Source: Telluribacter sp035998675 (GTDB lineage Bacteria; Bacteroidota; Bacteroidia; Cytophagales; Spirosomataceae). From it: 64,000 nt of DNA. A program made the position numbers and the translations under genes. How positions within the stretch are numbered: the first letter of the stretch is position 1; each line of letters opens with the position of its first letter. The stretch covers positions 1 through 64,000 of the forward strand of contig NZ_DASYHI010000022.1 of assembly GCF_035998675.1 (NCBI RefSeq), in the 5' to 3' direction. The notes under the pieces are model-generated. The model did no database searches, was not told where the DNA came from, and was given only the letters and a program-made list of their open reading frames with translations. Below, one piece after another: positions 42,704-50,726 of this stretch.

Positions 42704-43510
42704 CTACATTCCATAAAAACGGAGCAGAATTCGCTCAAAAATCCGCTGCGGTAAAACCACCTTCAAGCCCGTCGACACTTTCTGTAAAAACGGACCTACC
42801 ATGTAATGCAGGCGGGGTTGTTCGTCTTCGATTATTTCGGCGATGGCCCTGGCAATAATAACCGGATCGGCAGCGTGGCTTACTTCCTGATTAATCTGCT
42901 GATGTACCTTATCAAACGAGGCTTTATAAACGGAATCGGGCGGCAGGTTAGCCACCAGCCGGTTTTGGTTAATACTGGTAGCAATGTCGCCGGGCAGCAC
43001 GCTACATACCCTGACCCGCTGCTCTTTTACTTCCATACTCAGCGACTCGGTTAGCACCTCTACCGCCGACTTGCTGGCGCTGTACACGCCACGGTAAGGC
43101 AGCCCCATGGCTCCGGCTATGGAGCTGACATTGATGATAAGCCCCCCACCCTGACGGCGCAGGTAGGGCAGGCTGACCCGGCACACCCTCAGCAAGCCGA
43201 AAACATTGGTCTGAAATACTTTTTCCAGCAGGTCATCCGGGGTTTCTTCCAGCGGACCCACTATACCCAGCCCGGCATTGTTGATTACCACGTCCAGTCG
43301 GCCGGCCCGGTTCCATACCTCGGCCAGGGCTTCCTGGACCGAAGTCGGGTCGGTAACGTCCATGGGTACCCAGTCAAACAAGGCCCCCTGGGGCTGGCTG
43401 CGGCTCGCTCCAAAAACCCGGTATCCTTTACCCACCAGATACTCGGCCGTACTGCGGCCGATACCTGAAGAGGCTCCGGTAATTAGAACTACTTTTGAAA
43501 CGAGAGACAT
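42704..43510 (-). CDS. SDR family oxidoreductase
   Basis: 268 residues from ATG 43510 (MSLVSKVVLITGASSGIG); an in-frame TTG two codons upstream was not preferred. The classical short-chain dehydrogenase pattern is complete: nucleotide-binding TGASSGIG, NNAG, catalytic Ser in NVSSIAGAMG, and YSASK with the catalytic Tyr and Lys. The Ala-Ser-Arg-Ser after the first beta strand (GASRSQ) suggests NADP preference. Substrate cannot be told. It lies 71 bases upstream of the AAA+ gene on the same strand, so the two could be co-transcribed. Confidence 0.93.
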   Translation of the reverse strand: MSLVSKVVLITGASSGIGRSTAEYLVGKGYRVFGASRSQPQGALFDWVPMDVTDPTSVQEALAEVWNRAGRLDVVINNAGLGIVGPLEETPDDLLEKVFQTNVFGLLRVCRVSLPYLRRQGGGLIINVSSIAGAMGLPYRGVYSASKSAVEVLTESLSMEVKEQRVRVCSVLPGDIATSINQNRLVANLPPDSVYKASFDKVHQQINQEVSHAADPVIIARAIAEIIEDEQPRLHYMVGPFLQKVSTGLKVVLPQRIFERILLRFYGM

Positions 43511-43609
43511 GGACAATGGGTCGATCAGGCCGCTAAGTTAAGCAGGCAGAAGTAAACGGTCAAAACTGATTAGGGTCCGGAGCTACCCGGATAATCATAT
43601 TTTAACAAA

Positions 43610-43633
43610 ATGGCCCGTGCTAGCACGGGCCAT
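43610..43633 (-). terminator. Perfect palindromic terminator after rny
   Basis: 43610-43633 is a perfect 24-base palindrome (ATGGCCCGTGCT and complement). On the minus strand it is followed by TTTTGTT. It closes the gene cluster that ends with rny and precedes the SDR gene. Confidence 0.85.
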
Positions 43634-43660
43634 AGAGCTATCAGCAATTTAAAAATTTGT

Positions 43661-45226
43661 TTACCGGGCGTAGGCTACCGAGCGCATTTCGCGGATTACA
43701 GTAATCTTGATTTGGCCGGGGTACTGCATTTCCTTTTCGATTTTCTGCGAAATATCAAAAGACAACATGCTTGCTTTTTCGTCATTGACATTGTCCGCAT
43801 CGATAATAACCCGTAGTTCCCGGCCCGCCTGGATGGCGTAGCACTTTTCTACGCCGTCAAAGGACATGGCCATATTTTCTAAATCACGCAGACGCTGAAT
43901 GTATGATTCCATCATTTCGCGACGGGCACCCGGACGTGAGCCGGAAATGGCATCGCAAACCTGAATAATGGGAGAAATAATGCTGGTCATTTCGATCTCG
44001 TCGTGGTGGGCCCCAATGGCGTTGCATACTTCCGGATGCTCCTTGTATTTTTTCGCCAGCTCCATACCCAGCACCGCGTGCGGCATATCTGATTCTTCCG
44101 GCCACACCTTCCCGATATCGTGGAGCAAACCAGCCCGCTTGGCCAGCTTGGCATTTAGTCCCAGTTCCGAGGCCATGGTTGCACACAATTTGGCTACCTC
44201 GCGGGAGTGCTGCAACAGATTTTGTCCGTACGAAGAGCGGAAGCGCATTCTACCAATCATCTTGACCAGCTCGGGGTGCAACCCGTGTATGCCCATGTCT
44301 ATGACCGTCCGCTCGCCAATTTCAACAATTTCGTCTTCGATGTTTTTACGGGTTTTGCCTACTACCTCCTCAATCCGGGCCGGGTGAATACGGCCGTCCT
44401 GTACCAGGCGGTGCAGCGAAAGGCGGGCGATTTCCCGGCGTACCGGGTCAAATCCGGAGATAACGATGGCTTCGGGCGTGTCATCTACGATAATCTCAAC
44501 GCCGGTAGCGGCTTCCAGGGCACGAATGTTACGTCCTTCCCGACCGATAATTTTTCCCTTGATGTCGTCATTTTCGATGTTGAATACCGACACGCAGTTT
44601 TCGATGGCGTGTTCGGCCGCCGTCCGCTGAATGGTTTCAATAACGATTTTCTTGGCTTCCTTGGTAGCTGTCAGCCGCGCTTCTTCCATCACGCTCTTCA
44701 CGTAGGACCCGGCTTTGGAATCGGCTTCGGCTTTAAGCGCGTCTATGAGTTGTTCGCGGGCCTGCTCGGCGGTAAGGTTGGCGATTTTTTCGAGCTGGGC
44801 TACCTGCTGCTGCAGCATTTTGTCGGCCTCCTCGCGGCGCTTAGTAGCTTGCTCCAGCTGCTGACTAAGATTGGTCTTCAGGGAATCAAGCTCAGTTTCC
44901 TTACGTTTGTTCTGTTCAAGCGACTGCGCAATCTGCTGTTCACGCTGTTTGAGCTTCTGCTCGTTGGTCTGAAGAATATTTCTTTTGCGGTTGGATTCTT
45001 CCTCAAACTCTGATTTGAGTTTCAGGTACTTTTCCTTGGCTTCAAGTATTCGGTCTTTTTTAATATTCTCGGCTGTAATTTCAGCATTCTTGATGATTTC
45101 ATTGGCCCGTTGCTGGGCTTCCTGCTCTTTTTTCTCTGAGGATCGCTGGAAAATGAACTTCCCTACGAAAATACCGACGATGAGGGCAATCACATCGGAT
45201 AAGAACATAATTAAAAACTCTGACAT
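43661..45226 (-). CDS. rny: Ribonuclease Y
   Basis: 521 residues, the normal length. An N-terminal membrane anchor (FLIMFLSDVIALIVGIFVGKFIF) is followed by a long coiled coil (about 35-200), a KH domain (IKGKIIGREGRNIRALEAATGVEIIVDDTPEAIVIS), and an HD hydrolase domain (LLHDIGKVWPEE, with AIGAHHDEIEMTS). It is the main initiator of mRNA decay in bacteria that lack RNase E at the membrane. zapA precedes it by about 100 bases on the same strand. Confidence 0.97.
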   Translation of the reverse strand: MSEFLIMFLSDVIALIVGIFVGKFIFQRSSEKKEQEAQQRANEIIKNAEITAENIKKDRILEAKEKYLKLKSEFEEESNRKRNILQTNEQKLKQREQQIAQSLEQNKRKETELDSLKTNLSQQLEQATKRREEADKMLQQQVAQLEKIANLTAEQAREQLIDALKAEADSKAGSYVKSVMEEARLTATKEAKKIVIETIQRTAAEHAIENCVSVFNIENDDIKGKIIGREGRNIRALEAATGVEIIVDDTPEAIVISGFDPVRREIARLSLHRLVQDGRIHPARIEEVVGKTRKNIEDEIVEIGERTVIDMGIHGLHPELVKMIGRMRFRSSYGQNLLQHSREVAKLCATMASELGLNAKLAKRAGLLHDIGKVWPEESDMPHAVLGMELAKKYKEHPEVCNAIGAHHDEIEMTSIISPIIQVCDAISGSRPGARREMMESYIQRLRDLENMAMSFDGVEKCYAIQAGRELRVIIDADNVNDEKASMLSFDISQKIEKEMQYPGQIKITVIREMRSVAYAR

Positions 45227-45327
45227 AGTATATCTCTGTTTACGAAAAGTGGTAGGTACCGCTGCTCCTAATACAGGCGAATTCTATGCCGAACTGGTAC
45301 TTATGTCGGTAGCAATGTCAAAATAGA

Positions 45328-45639
45328 TTATTTTTCGAGGGCTTTGGAAAGGGCGGAATCCAGGTCGTCAACTTTGTCTTCCAGAGCGGCAATCAGGCTC
45401 TCGAGCCGATCCTGGCTGCGCTGCAAGGCCACCATACATTCTATTGAAGTTAGTGCTATTGCCTCAATATCGTCGTATCCTTTTCCTTTTGTTTTGTGTT
45501 CCTCTACTCTATGCATGAATACCTCGTAGCCATCCCGGTAATATTTTTCCTGGTCAGCGGGTACACTCAGATTAAACCCTCTGTCAAGCAGTCTGATAAA
45601 AACCGCCGTATCAAGATTTGGCTTTATACTACCTTTCAT
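45328..45639 (-). CDS. zapA: Cell division protein ZapA
   Basis: 103 residues. The fold begins with a beta-strand pair (FIRLLDRGFNLSVPADQEKYYRDG), then the long coiled helix with YDDIEAIALTSIECMVALQRSQDRLESLIAALEDKVDDLDSAL, as in Bacteroidota ZapA. It bundles FtsZ filaments at midcell. The start overlaps the previous coiled-coil gene by four bases (ATGA). No 6S RNA-like structure was seen in the 100-base gap to rny, a place where it sits in other groups. Confidence 0.88.
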   Translation of the reverse strand: MKGSIKPNLDTAVFIRLLDRGFNLSVPADQEKYYRDGYEVFMHRVEEHKTKGKGYDDIEAIALTSIECMVALQRSQDRLESLIAALEDKVDDLDSALSKALEK

Positions 45640-45980
45640 AGGGTTTCTTCAAGCATTTCAATACACTTATCTATCTCTTCTATATATCGCTCTACCGATT
45701 CTTTCAGTTCGGACAAACCGCCTGTTGGTGTCAGCTTATTAGTGACAATCTTAGCAAAATTTTTGGATTTATTAAAGTCTTTCTGTAAAGAAATGTGCTT
45801 TTTTCTTAATTCTCTTACTTCTTCGGTTAAAGCGGCGTTGGCTGTCCGCAGCTCATTATTTTCCCGCTGCAGTTCATTTACCTTCCACATCAGCTGCTGC
45901 TTGGTTGAGATAAGTACCTTTAGTTTCTCCTCAACGTCATTCAGCTTTCTGTTTATACTACGGGTTGGTTGTGTGGCCAT
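45636..45980 (-). CDS. Coiled-coil protein of the pheT-zapA neighbourhood
   Basis: 114 residues. Almost all helix with heptad repeats (RKLNDVEEKLKVLISTKQQLMWKVNELQRENNELRTANAALTEEVRELRKK), ending in KNFAKIVTNKLTPTGGLSELKESVERYIEEIDKCIEML. The conserved LTP.GG.SELK motif follows the coil. It is regularly encoded between pheT and zapA in Bacteroidota and is translationally coupled to zapA here, so a division-related role similar to ZapB is a fair guess, not a demonstration. Confidence 0.85.
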   Translation of the reverse strand: MATQPTRSINRKLNDVEEKLKVLISTKQQLMWKVNELQRENNELRTANAALTEEVRELRKKHISLQKDFNKSKNFAKIVTNKLTPTGGLSELKESVERYIEEIDKCIEMLEETL

Positions 45981-45996
45981 GCTACGATCTTAGGTT

Positions 45997-48411
45997 CTAC
46001 TTTCTGATAACTGCCCCGAACTCTTTCTCAAATGACAACATCAGCCTCTGCATTGTCTTATCAATCACCTTATCAGTCAGTGTCTGCTGGTAATCCTGTA
46101 GTATAAAGCTAAGTGCATAGGCTTTCTTACCGCCCAAATTCTCGCCCTCGTATACATCAAAAACATTTACGTCACGAAGTAACTGACGCTCAGTCTTATA
46201 AGCCAGTTGTTTCAGCTGATCAAAACTTACTGAACGGTCCAGCACCAGCGACAGATCACGGCGTACTTCGGGGAAGCGGGCTACTTCCTGGTAGCCCACC
46301 ACCGGACTGTACTGGCGTAGCAGGTAGTCCCAGTCAAAATCAGCGTAAAGTACCGGCACCTTGACATCCGCTTTTTTGGCGAGTTGTGGCCGTATAAGCC
46401 CCAGGGTAGCCAGGGGCTTGCGGTTGAGTGTATAGGTAATCCCCTGCTGAAAAATGGCTCCATCGGCCTCAGCAGTTTCAATATTTTTTACCCGCAGGGC
46501 CGCAAGTACCTTTCCAACTGCGCCGGCCAGGTCATGAAATTGTACTTCGCGGGCTTTTTCAAACCAGGTCTCTACCTGCACATCGCCGGTCACGAATAGG
46601 ACCAGGTGGCCTTTTTCGACGTACTTCGCATTGACTTTATGGTAGGTTTTGCCAAACTCAAACAACCTGAGGTCACGCTGACGGCGGTTGAGGTTGTAGG
46701 CTACCGCTTCCAGGCCCGTAAAAAGCATGGTCTGGCGCATGGCCGAAAGATCCTCACTCAGGTAATTGAGTATGGGTACGCTTTCGCCCAGCAGGCTTTC
46801 CCCGATTGACTGCTGCGGACCGGGTTTGGTCAGCGAATTATTGATAATCTCGTTAAAACCACTCGCGGCCAGCAGCTCCGTAATCCGCAGGCGAAGCTTG
46901 TCCGGATCATTGACCGGGAAGTCGGACAGGTAGTCGGAACGCAACGATTCGGATAGCTCCACGTTATCAAATCCGTAGATACGCAGGATTTCTTCAATCA
47001 CATCTGCTTCGCGCTGTACATCGACGCGGTAAGGAGGTACTATGGCCGTAAAACCTCCTTCGTGTACTTCCTCCAGACGAATATCCAGGCTTTGCAGGAT
47101 GTTTTTGATCAGGTCGCGGTCCAGTACTTTCCCAATCAGGCGGTCGACGTTGCGGTACCTGACAGGTACCTGAAAACTGGAAACGGGCTGCGGGTACACA
47201 TCCATCACCTCCGAAGAAACCTGCCCACCCGCTACCTCCTGAATGAGCAGTATGGCCCTCTTCAGCGCATACATGGGCATATTAGGGTCGGTACCGCGCT
47301 CAAATCGGAACGAAGCGTCGGTCTTCAGGCCGTGATTCTGGGCGGTACGGCGTACCCAGGCCGGTGAAAAATACGCCGATTCCAGGAAAATAGACGTAGT
47401 GCCCCCGGTCACACCTGACCTGATACCGCCAAATACCCCGGCAATACACATGGGGTCGCTGGCATTACAGATCATCAGGTCATAGTCGGCCAGTTTGCGC
47501 TCCTGCTCATCCAGCGTAACGAAGGTAGTACCCGTCGGCATGGTTTTCACAACTACCCGGCTACCGCTGATCTGCGCGTGATCGAAGGCGTGCAGGGGCT
47601 GCCCCAGTTCGTGCAGCACGTAGTTGGTCACGTCGACGACGTTATTAATAGGCCGTACCCCAATTGCCTCCAGCCGCGCTTTCAGCCAATCCGGAGAATC
47701 CTTAACGGTAAGTCCGCTGAGCGTAACACCGCAGTACCGGGGACAGGCCTCGGTATTCTCCACGATTATTTCAACGGGTAGGTCCTGGTTATCGACTTTG
47801 AATCTCTCAACGCCGGGAAGTTTTATGTCACGACCCAAAACCGCTTTGAGGTCGCGGGCCACTCCGAAGTGGGAGGCGGCGTCGGCCCGGTTGGGGGTAA
47901 GTCCAATCTCAATCACGTACTCGGACTCCATCCTGAAGTAGTCCGCGGCCGGGGTACCATTGGGCAGGTCGGTGTCCAGCACCAGAATACCGGCGTGGGA
48001 AGTACCCAGCCCCAGTTCATCCTCGGCACAAATCATCCCTTCCGAAACGGATCCCCGGATTTTGGATTTTTTCATCACCAGCGGCTGCTCACTGCCGGTG
48101 GGGTATAGGGTGGTACCTACCGTAGCAACCAGTACTTTTTGTCCGGCCGCTACATTGGGCGCTCCACACACAATGGCAAGCGGATCCGGTTGCCCTACCT
48201 CTACGGTCGTTACACTCAGCCGGTCGGCGTCGGGGTGTTTCTCGCAGGTAAGTACCTCTCCTATCACCACGCCCCGCAGTCCTCCTTTTATGGTTTCTAC
48301 TTCTTCAATACCTTCTACTTCCAGACCCGTGGCGGTCAGCAGCTTACCAATTTCTTCCGGGCTTTCGGTGATATCAATCAATTCCTTAAGCCATTTATAC
48401 GAAATCTTCAT
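45997..48411 (-). CDS. pheT: Phenylalanyl-tRNA synthetase beta subunit
   Basis: 804 residues. MKISYKWLKELIDITESPEEIGKLLTATGLEVEGIEE begins the standard N-terminus; a tRNA-binding domain follows (about 40-155; VIGEVLTCEKHPDADRLSVTTV and VCGAPNV), B3/B4 editing domain (NNVVDVTNYVLHELGQPLHAFDHAQI), B5 and core with SVLGDR-like elements, and the C-terminal ferredoxin-fold anticodon-binding domain (FPEVRRDLSLVLDRSVSFDQLKQLAYK). It pairs with PheS, which is not in this window. The coiled-coil gene follows after 16 bases. Confidence 0.98.
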   Translation of the reverse strand: MKISYKWLKELIDITESPEEIGKLLTATGLEVEGIEEVETIKGGLRGVVIGEVLTCEKHPDADRLSVTTVEVGQPDPLAIVCGAPNVAAGQKVLVATVGTTLYPTGSEQPLVMKKSKIRGSVSEGMICAEDELGLGTSHAGILVLDTDLPNGTPAADYFRMESEYVIEIGLTPNRADAASHFGVARDLKAVLGRDIKLPGVERFKVDNQDLPVEIIVENTEACPRYCGVTLSGLTVKDSPDWLKARLEAIGVRPINNVVDVTNYVLHELGQPLHAFDHAQISGSRVVVKTMPTGTTFVTLDEQERKLADYDLMICNASDPMCIAGVFGGIRSGVTGGTTSIFLESAYFSPAWVRRTAQNHGLKTDASFRFERGTDPNMPMYALKRAILLIQEVAGGQVSSEVMDVYPQPVSSFQVPVRYRNVDRLIGKVLDRDLIKNILQSLDIRLEEVHEGGFTAIVPPYRVDVQREADVIEEILRIYGFDNVELSESLRSDYLSDFPVNDPDKLRLRITELLAASGFNEIINNSLTKPGPQQSIGESLLGESVPILNYLSEDLSAMRQTMLFTGLEAVAYNLNRRQRDLRLFEFGKTYHKVNAKYVEKGHLVLFVTGDVQVETWFEKAREVQFHDLAGAVGKVLAALRVKNIETAEADGAIFQQGITYTLNRKPLATLGLIRPQLAKKADVKVPVLYADFDWDYLLRQYSPVVGYQEVARFPEVRRDLSLVLDRSVSFDQLKQLAYKTERQLLRDVNVFDVYEGENLGGKKAYALSFILQDYQQTLTDKVIDKTMQRLMLSFEKEFGAVIRK

Positions 48412-48478
48412 GGAGGTTCTTACGAGTTAGTCAATGCGGCAAAAACAGCCTTTTTTACTTTTATTTCAATCCGCAAAT

Positions 48479-49135
48479 TTAATGTATTTCTGATTGATAT
48501 TTTTCACCTGCCCTCATTGGTACCTTCAGGGTATTTTCGGCCGGAGGCAACGGGCAGGCGTAGGTGGGGGCATAAGCGCAATAGGGATTGTAGGCTAAAT
48601 TAAAGTCAATCAGCAGCGAATTACCCTTTATATCCGCCGCCGTAAAGTCCAGGTAACGCCCCCCCCCGTAGGTTTCGTCGCCCGTGGTAGCATCCCTGAA
48701 CAGTAGTGAATAAGTACCTTCGTGCTTGAGTAGTAAAAGGCGCTGCTGCAGACCATCCAGAGAAAAGTTGGCCCAGGCGTAACGCTCATAGGTGTCGGTG
48801 GTACCGTCGGTAAAGGTTATTTTCAGTTCCTTATCATCACCTTCGTAGGGAGTCAGGGATGCTTCTACACGATACGACATATCGGGAGCAAAGTAGCTCA
48901 AGCCTTTAAAATGATTCTTATGCTCTATTGGCGAATCGGCCGAGGTACGGAACGTTTCGTCTTTTTCGGCACGTTGTTGATTAATCTGAGCGATGTAGTC
49001 TTCGGGGGTAACGGCCTCAATAGCAGCAAAAGTTTTTCTCTCAGGACTTGAAATAAAGGTCTCAATAAAGAAATACGCTAAAATTGCCATTACCATGGCC
49101 AGGGTACTCCACCGAATAATTTTATTTTTGAACAT
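48479..49135 (-). CDS. DUF1684 domain protein
   Basis: 218 residues. An N-terminal membrane anchor (WSTLAMVMAILAYFFIETFI) precedes the DUF1684 domain: TPEDYIAQINQQRAEKDETFRTSADSPI, FKGLSYFAPDMSYRVEASL, TYERYAWANFSLDGLQQRLLLLKHE, and the conserved YGGGRYLDFTAADIKGNSLLIDFNLAYNPYCAYAPTYACPLPP with metal-ligand-like His/Cys positions. The domain is found in many proteobacterial and Bacteroidota proteins but its function is unknown. The gene stands apart from pheT by about 67 bases on the same strand. Confidence 0.9.
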   Translation of the reverse strand: MFKNKIIRWSTLAMVMAILAYFFIETFISSPERKTFAAIEAVTPEDYIAQINQQRAEKDETFRTSADSPIEHKNHFKGLSYFAPDMSYRVEASLTPYEGDDKELKITFTDGTTDTYERYAWANFSLDGLQQRLLLLKHEGTYSLLFRDATTGDETYGGGRYLDFTAADIKGNSLLIDFNLAYNPYCAYAPTYACPLPPAENTLKVPMRAGEKYQSEIH

Positions 49136-49259
49136 GATAATTTGCGTTTATTTTGGCAAAAATCCGATGTTCAGGTTTCAGTAGCAAGGAAAAAAGCAGA
49201 AATGCGTACCACCTGTGCAAAACCAGTCCACATTTTACTTAATCTACCTCAAAAAACTC

Positions 49260-49850
49260 ATGTTCACCGGCATTATAGAAACCACGGGGGAAGTTCTTGA
49301 CACCCAGGCCGAAGGCACCAACCTTACTTTCCGGCTGCGGTCCGGGCTGGCGCCCGAGCTGAAAGTGGACCAGAGCCTTAGCCACAACGGTGTCTGCCTG
49401 ACTGTAACCTCTATTCAGGATGACACCTACCTGGTTACGGCGGTGGATGAAACGCTTCAAAAAACCAACCTCGGCCAGCTCCGCTCCGGGAGCAAGGTTA
49501 ATCTGGAACGCTGCATGGCCGCCAACGGCCGGTTCGACGGGCATATCGTGCAGGGGCACGTGGATCAGACGGGCCTGTGTACCCGTGTGCACGAACTTGA
49601 CGGCAGCTGGCTCTTTGACTTCAGCTACGACCCGGCCCCGGGAAATATTACGGTAGAGAAGGGCTCCATCTGCATCAACGGGGTTAGTCTGACGGTATTT
49701 AACTCGCAACCTGGTAGCTTCCGGGTTACGATTATTCCCTATACGTACGAGCATACCAACTTCCACCAATTAGGGGAAGGTGATGTTGTAAATCTGGAAT
49801 TTGACATCCTGGGAAAATATATTCAGCGGATTATGGGAATGCAGCGCTAA
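49260..49850 (+). CDS. ribE: Riboflavin synthase, alpha subunit
   Basis: 196 residues from ATG 49260 (MFTGIIETTGEVLDT), the standard start; a GTG at 49215 adds poor sequence. Two related lumazine-binding halves: LSHNGVCLTVTSI with RSGSKVNLERCMAANGRFDGHIVQGHVDQTG, and ICINGVSLTVFNSQPGSFRVTIIPYTYEHTNF with VVNLEFDILGKYIQR. The C-terminal region is trimmed, as usual. It combines two lumazine molecules to make riboflavin. No other rib gene lies nearby. Confidence 0.96.
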   Translation: MFTGIIETTGEVLDTQAEGTNLTFRLRSGLAPELKVDQSLSHNGVCLTVTSIQDDTYLVTAVDETLQKTNLGQLRSGSKVNLERCMAANGRFDGHIVQGHVDQTGLCTRVHELDGSWLFDFSYDPAPGNITVEKGSICINGVSLTVFNSQPGSFRVTIIPYTYEHTNFHQLGEGDVVNLEFDILGKYIQRIMGMQR

Positions 49851-49925
49851 TATGGAGTTGGCGGCCTGAAATATTCCTTCTATTTTTACCGTTTAGAAAC
49901 GTAATGCTCCGAAGAAACGAAGTTC

Positions 49926-50726
49926 ATGGCTAAGATAAGCACCCATTCCCGTAAAGACCTCTTTATTCATATTGGAATTATACTTGCGCTGATAGCAGCC
50001 CTATTCCTTGGTTTTTTCTTTGTTTACCTTCCCTTTACTACCAACCACGGCGAATCCATTACGGTACCCGACCTGCGTAAGATGAATGTGGAAGAACTCG
50101 AAGCCTACCTTGACGAGCGCGACCTGCGCTACGAGGTGAGTGACTGTACTTTTGTGGTTAATATTGCTCCTTTAACGATTATTTCGCAGTACCCCCAGCC
50201 CAACTCCAAGGTCAAGGAAGGGCGCAAAATATACATAACCGTAATTTCCCGGACGGCGCCCCTGATCAAAATGCCCAAGCTGACCGACATGACGCTCCGC
50301 AGCGCGCAGATGCTCATAAAAAGTGTGGGACTCAACCTGGGTACCCTGCGGTACGTACCCGATCTGGCCCACGGGGCCGTTCTGAAACAGTACTACAACG
50401 GCCAGGAAATCCTGCCCGGCCAACCCGTTGCCAAAGGCTCCAAAGTAGACCTGGAAGTGGGTGACGGTTTGGGAAGTACTTCGTTCCCGGTGCCATCGGT
50501 GGTAGAGATGCCACTCGACGAAGCCAAATTTCAGATTGTGGGGTCGGGCCTGAAGGTGGGACAATTGATTGAAGTAACTGATGATACCAAAGAGCCGGGG
50601 ACTGTGGTACGCCAGAATCCTGAATCGGGCAATAAAACACGCATTGGCGACGTAATTGACCTATGGGTAGTGGGCCCACTCACTGCCGCCCCGTCCGATC
50701 CGAATGAAGAACCTCAACTGGAATAA
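49926..50726 (+). CDS. PASTA domain membrane protein without a kinase
   Basis: 266 residues. A short basic cytoplasmic N-terminus and a single membrane segment (FIHIGIILALIAALFLGFFFVYLPF) are followed by three extracytoplasmic PASTA domains (about 45-115, 117-183 and 185-255), each with the V/M-P-x-L and Q.P..G..V pattern (TVPDLRKMNVEELEAYLDER; KMPKLTDMTLRSAQMLIKS; PVPSVVEMPLDEAKFQIVG). There is no kinase or transpeptidase domain. Such stand-alone PASTA proteins are common in Bacteroidota, and may sense peptidoglycan or interact with cell-wall enzymes. Its end overlaps the next gene by 23 bases. Confidence 0.92.
   Translation: MAKISTHSRKDLFIHIGIILALIAALFLGFFFVYLPFTTNHGESITVPDLRKMNVEELEAYLDERDLRYEVSDCTFVVNIAPLTIISQYPQPNSKVKEGRKIYITVISRTAPLIKMPKLTDMTLRSAQMLIKSVGLNLGTLRYVPDLAHGAVLKQYYNGQEILPGQPVAKGSKVDLEVGDGLGSTSFPVPSVVEMPLDEAKFQIVGSGLKVGQLIEVTDDTKEPGTVVRQNPESGNKTRIGDVIDLWVVGPLTAAPSDPNEEPQLE

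Noticed and set aside
44207..45013. 268-codon plus-strand open frame
   Set aside because: Antisense to rny, which is complete and conserved. No promoter or family pattern was seen.
45227..45327. 6S RNA gene between zapA and rny
   Set aside because: The gap is only about 100 bases, too short for 6S RNA, and no long open-bubble hairpin was visible.
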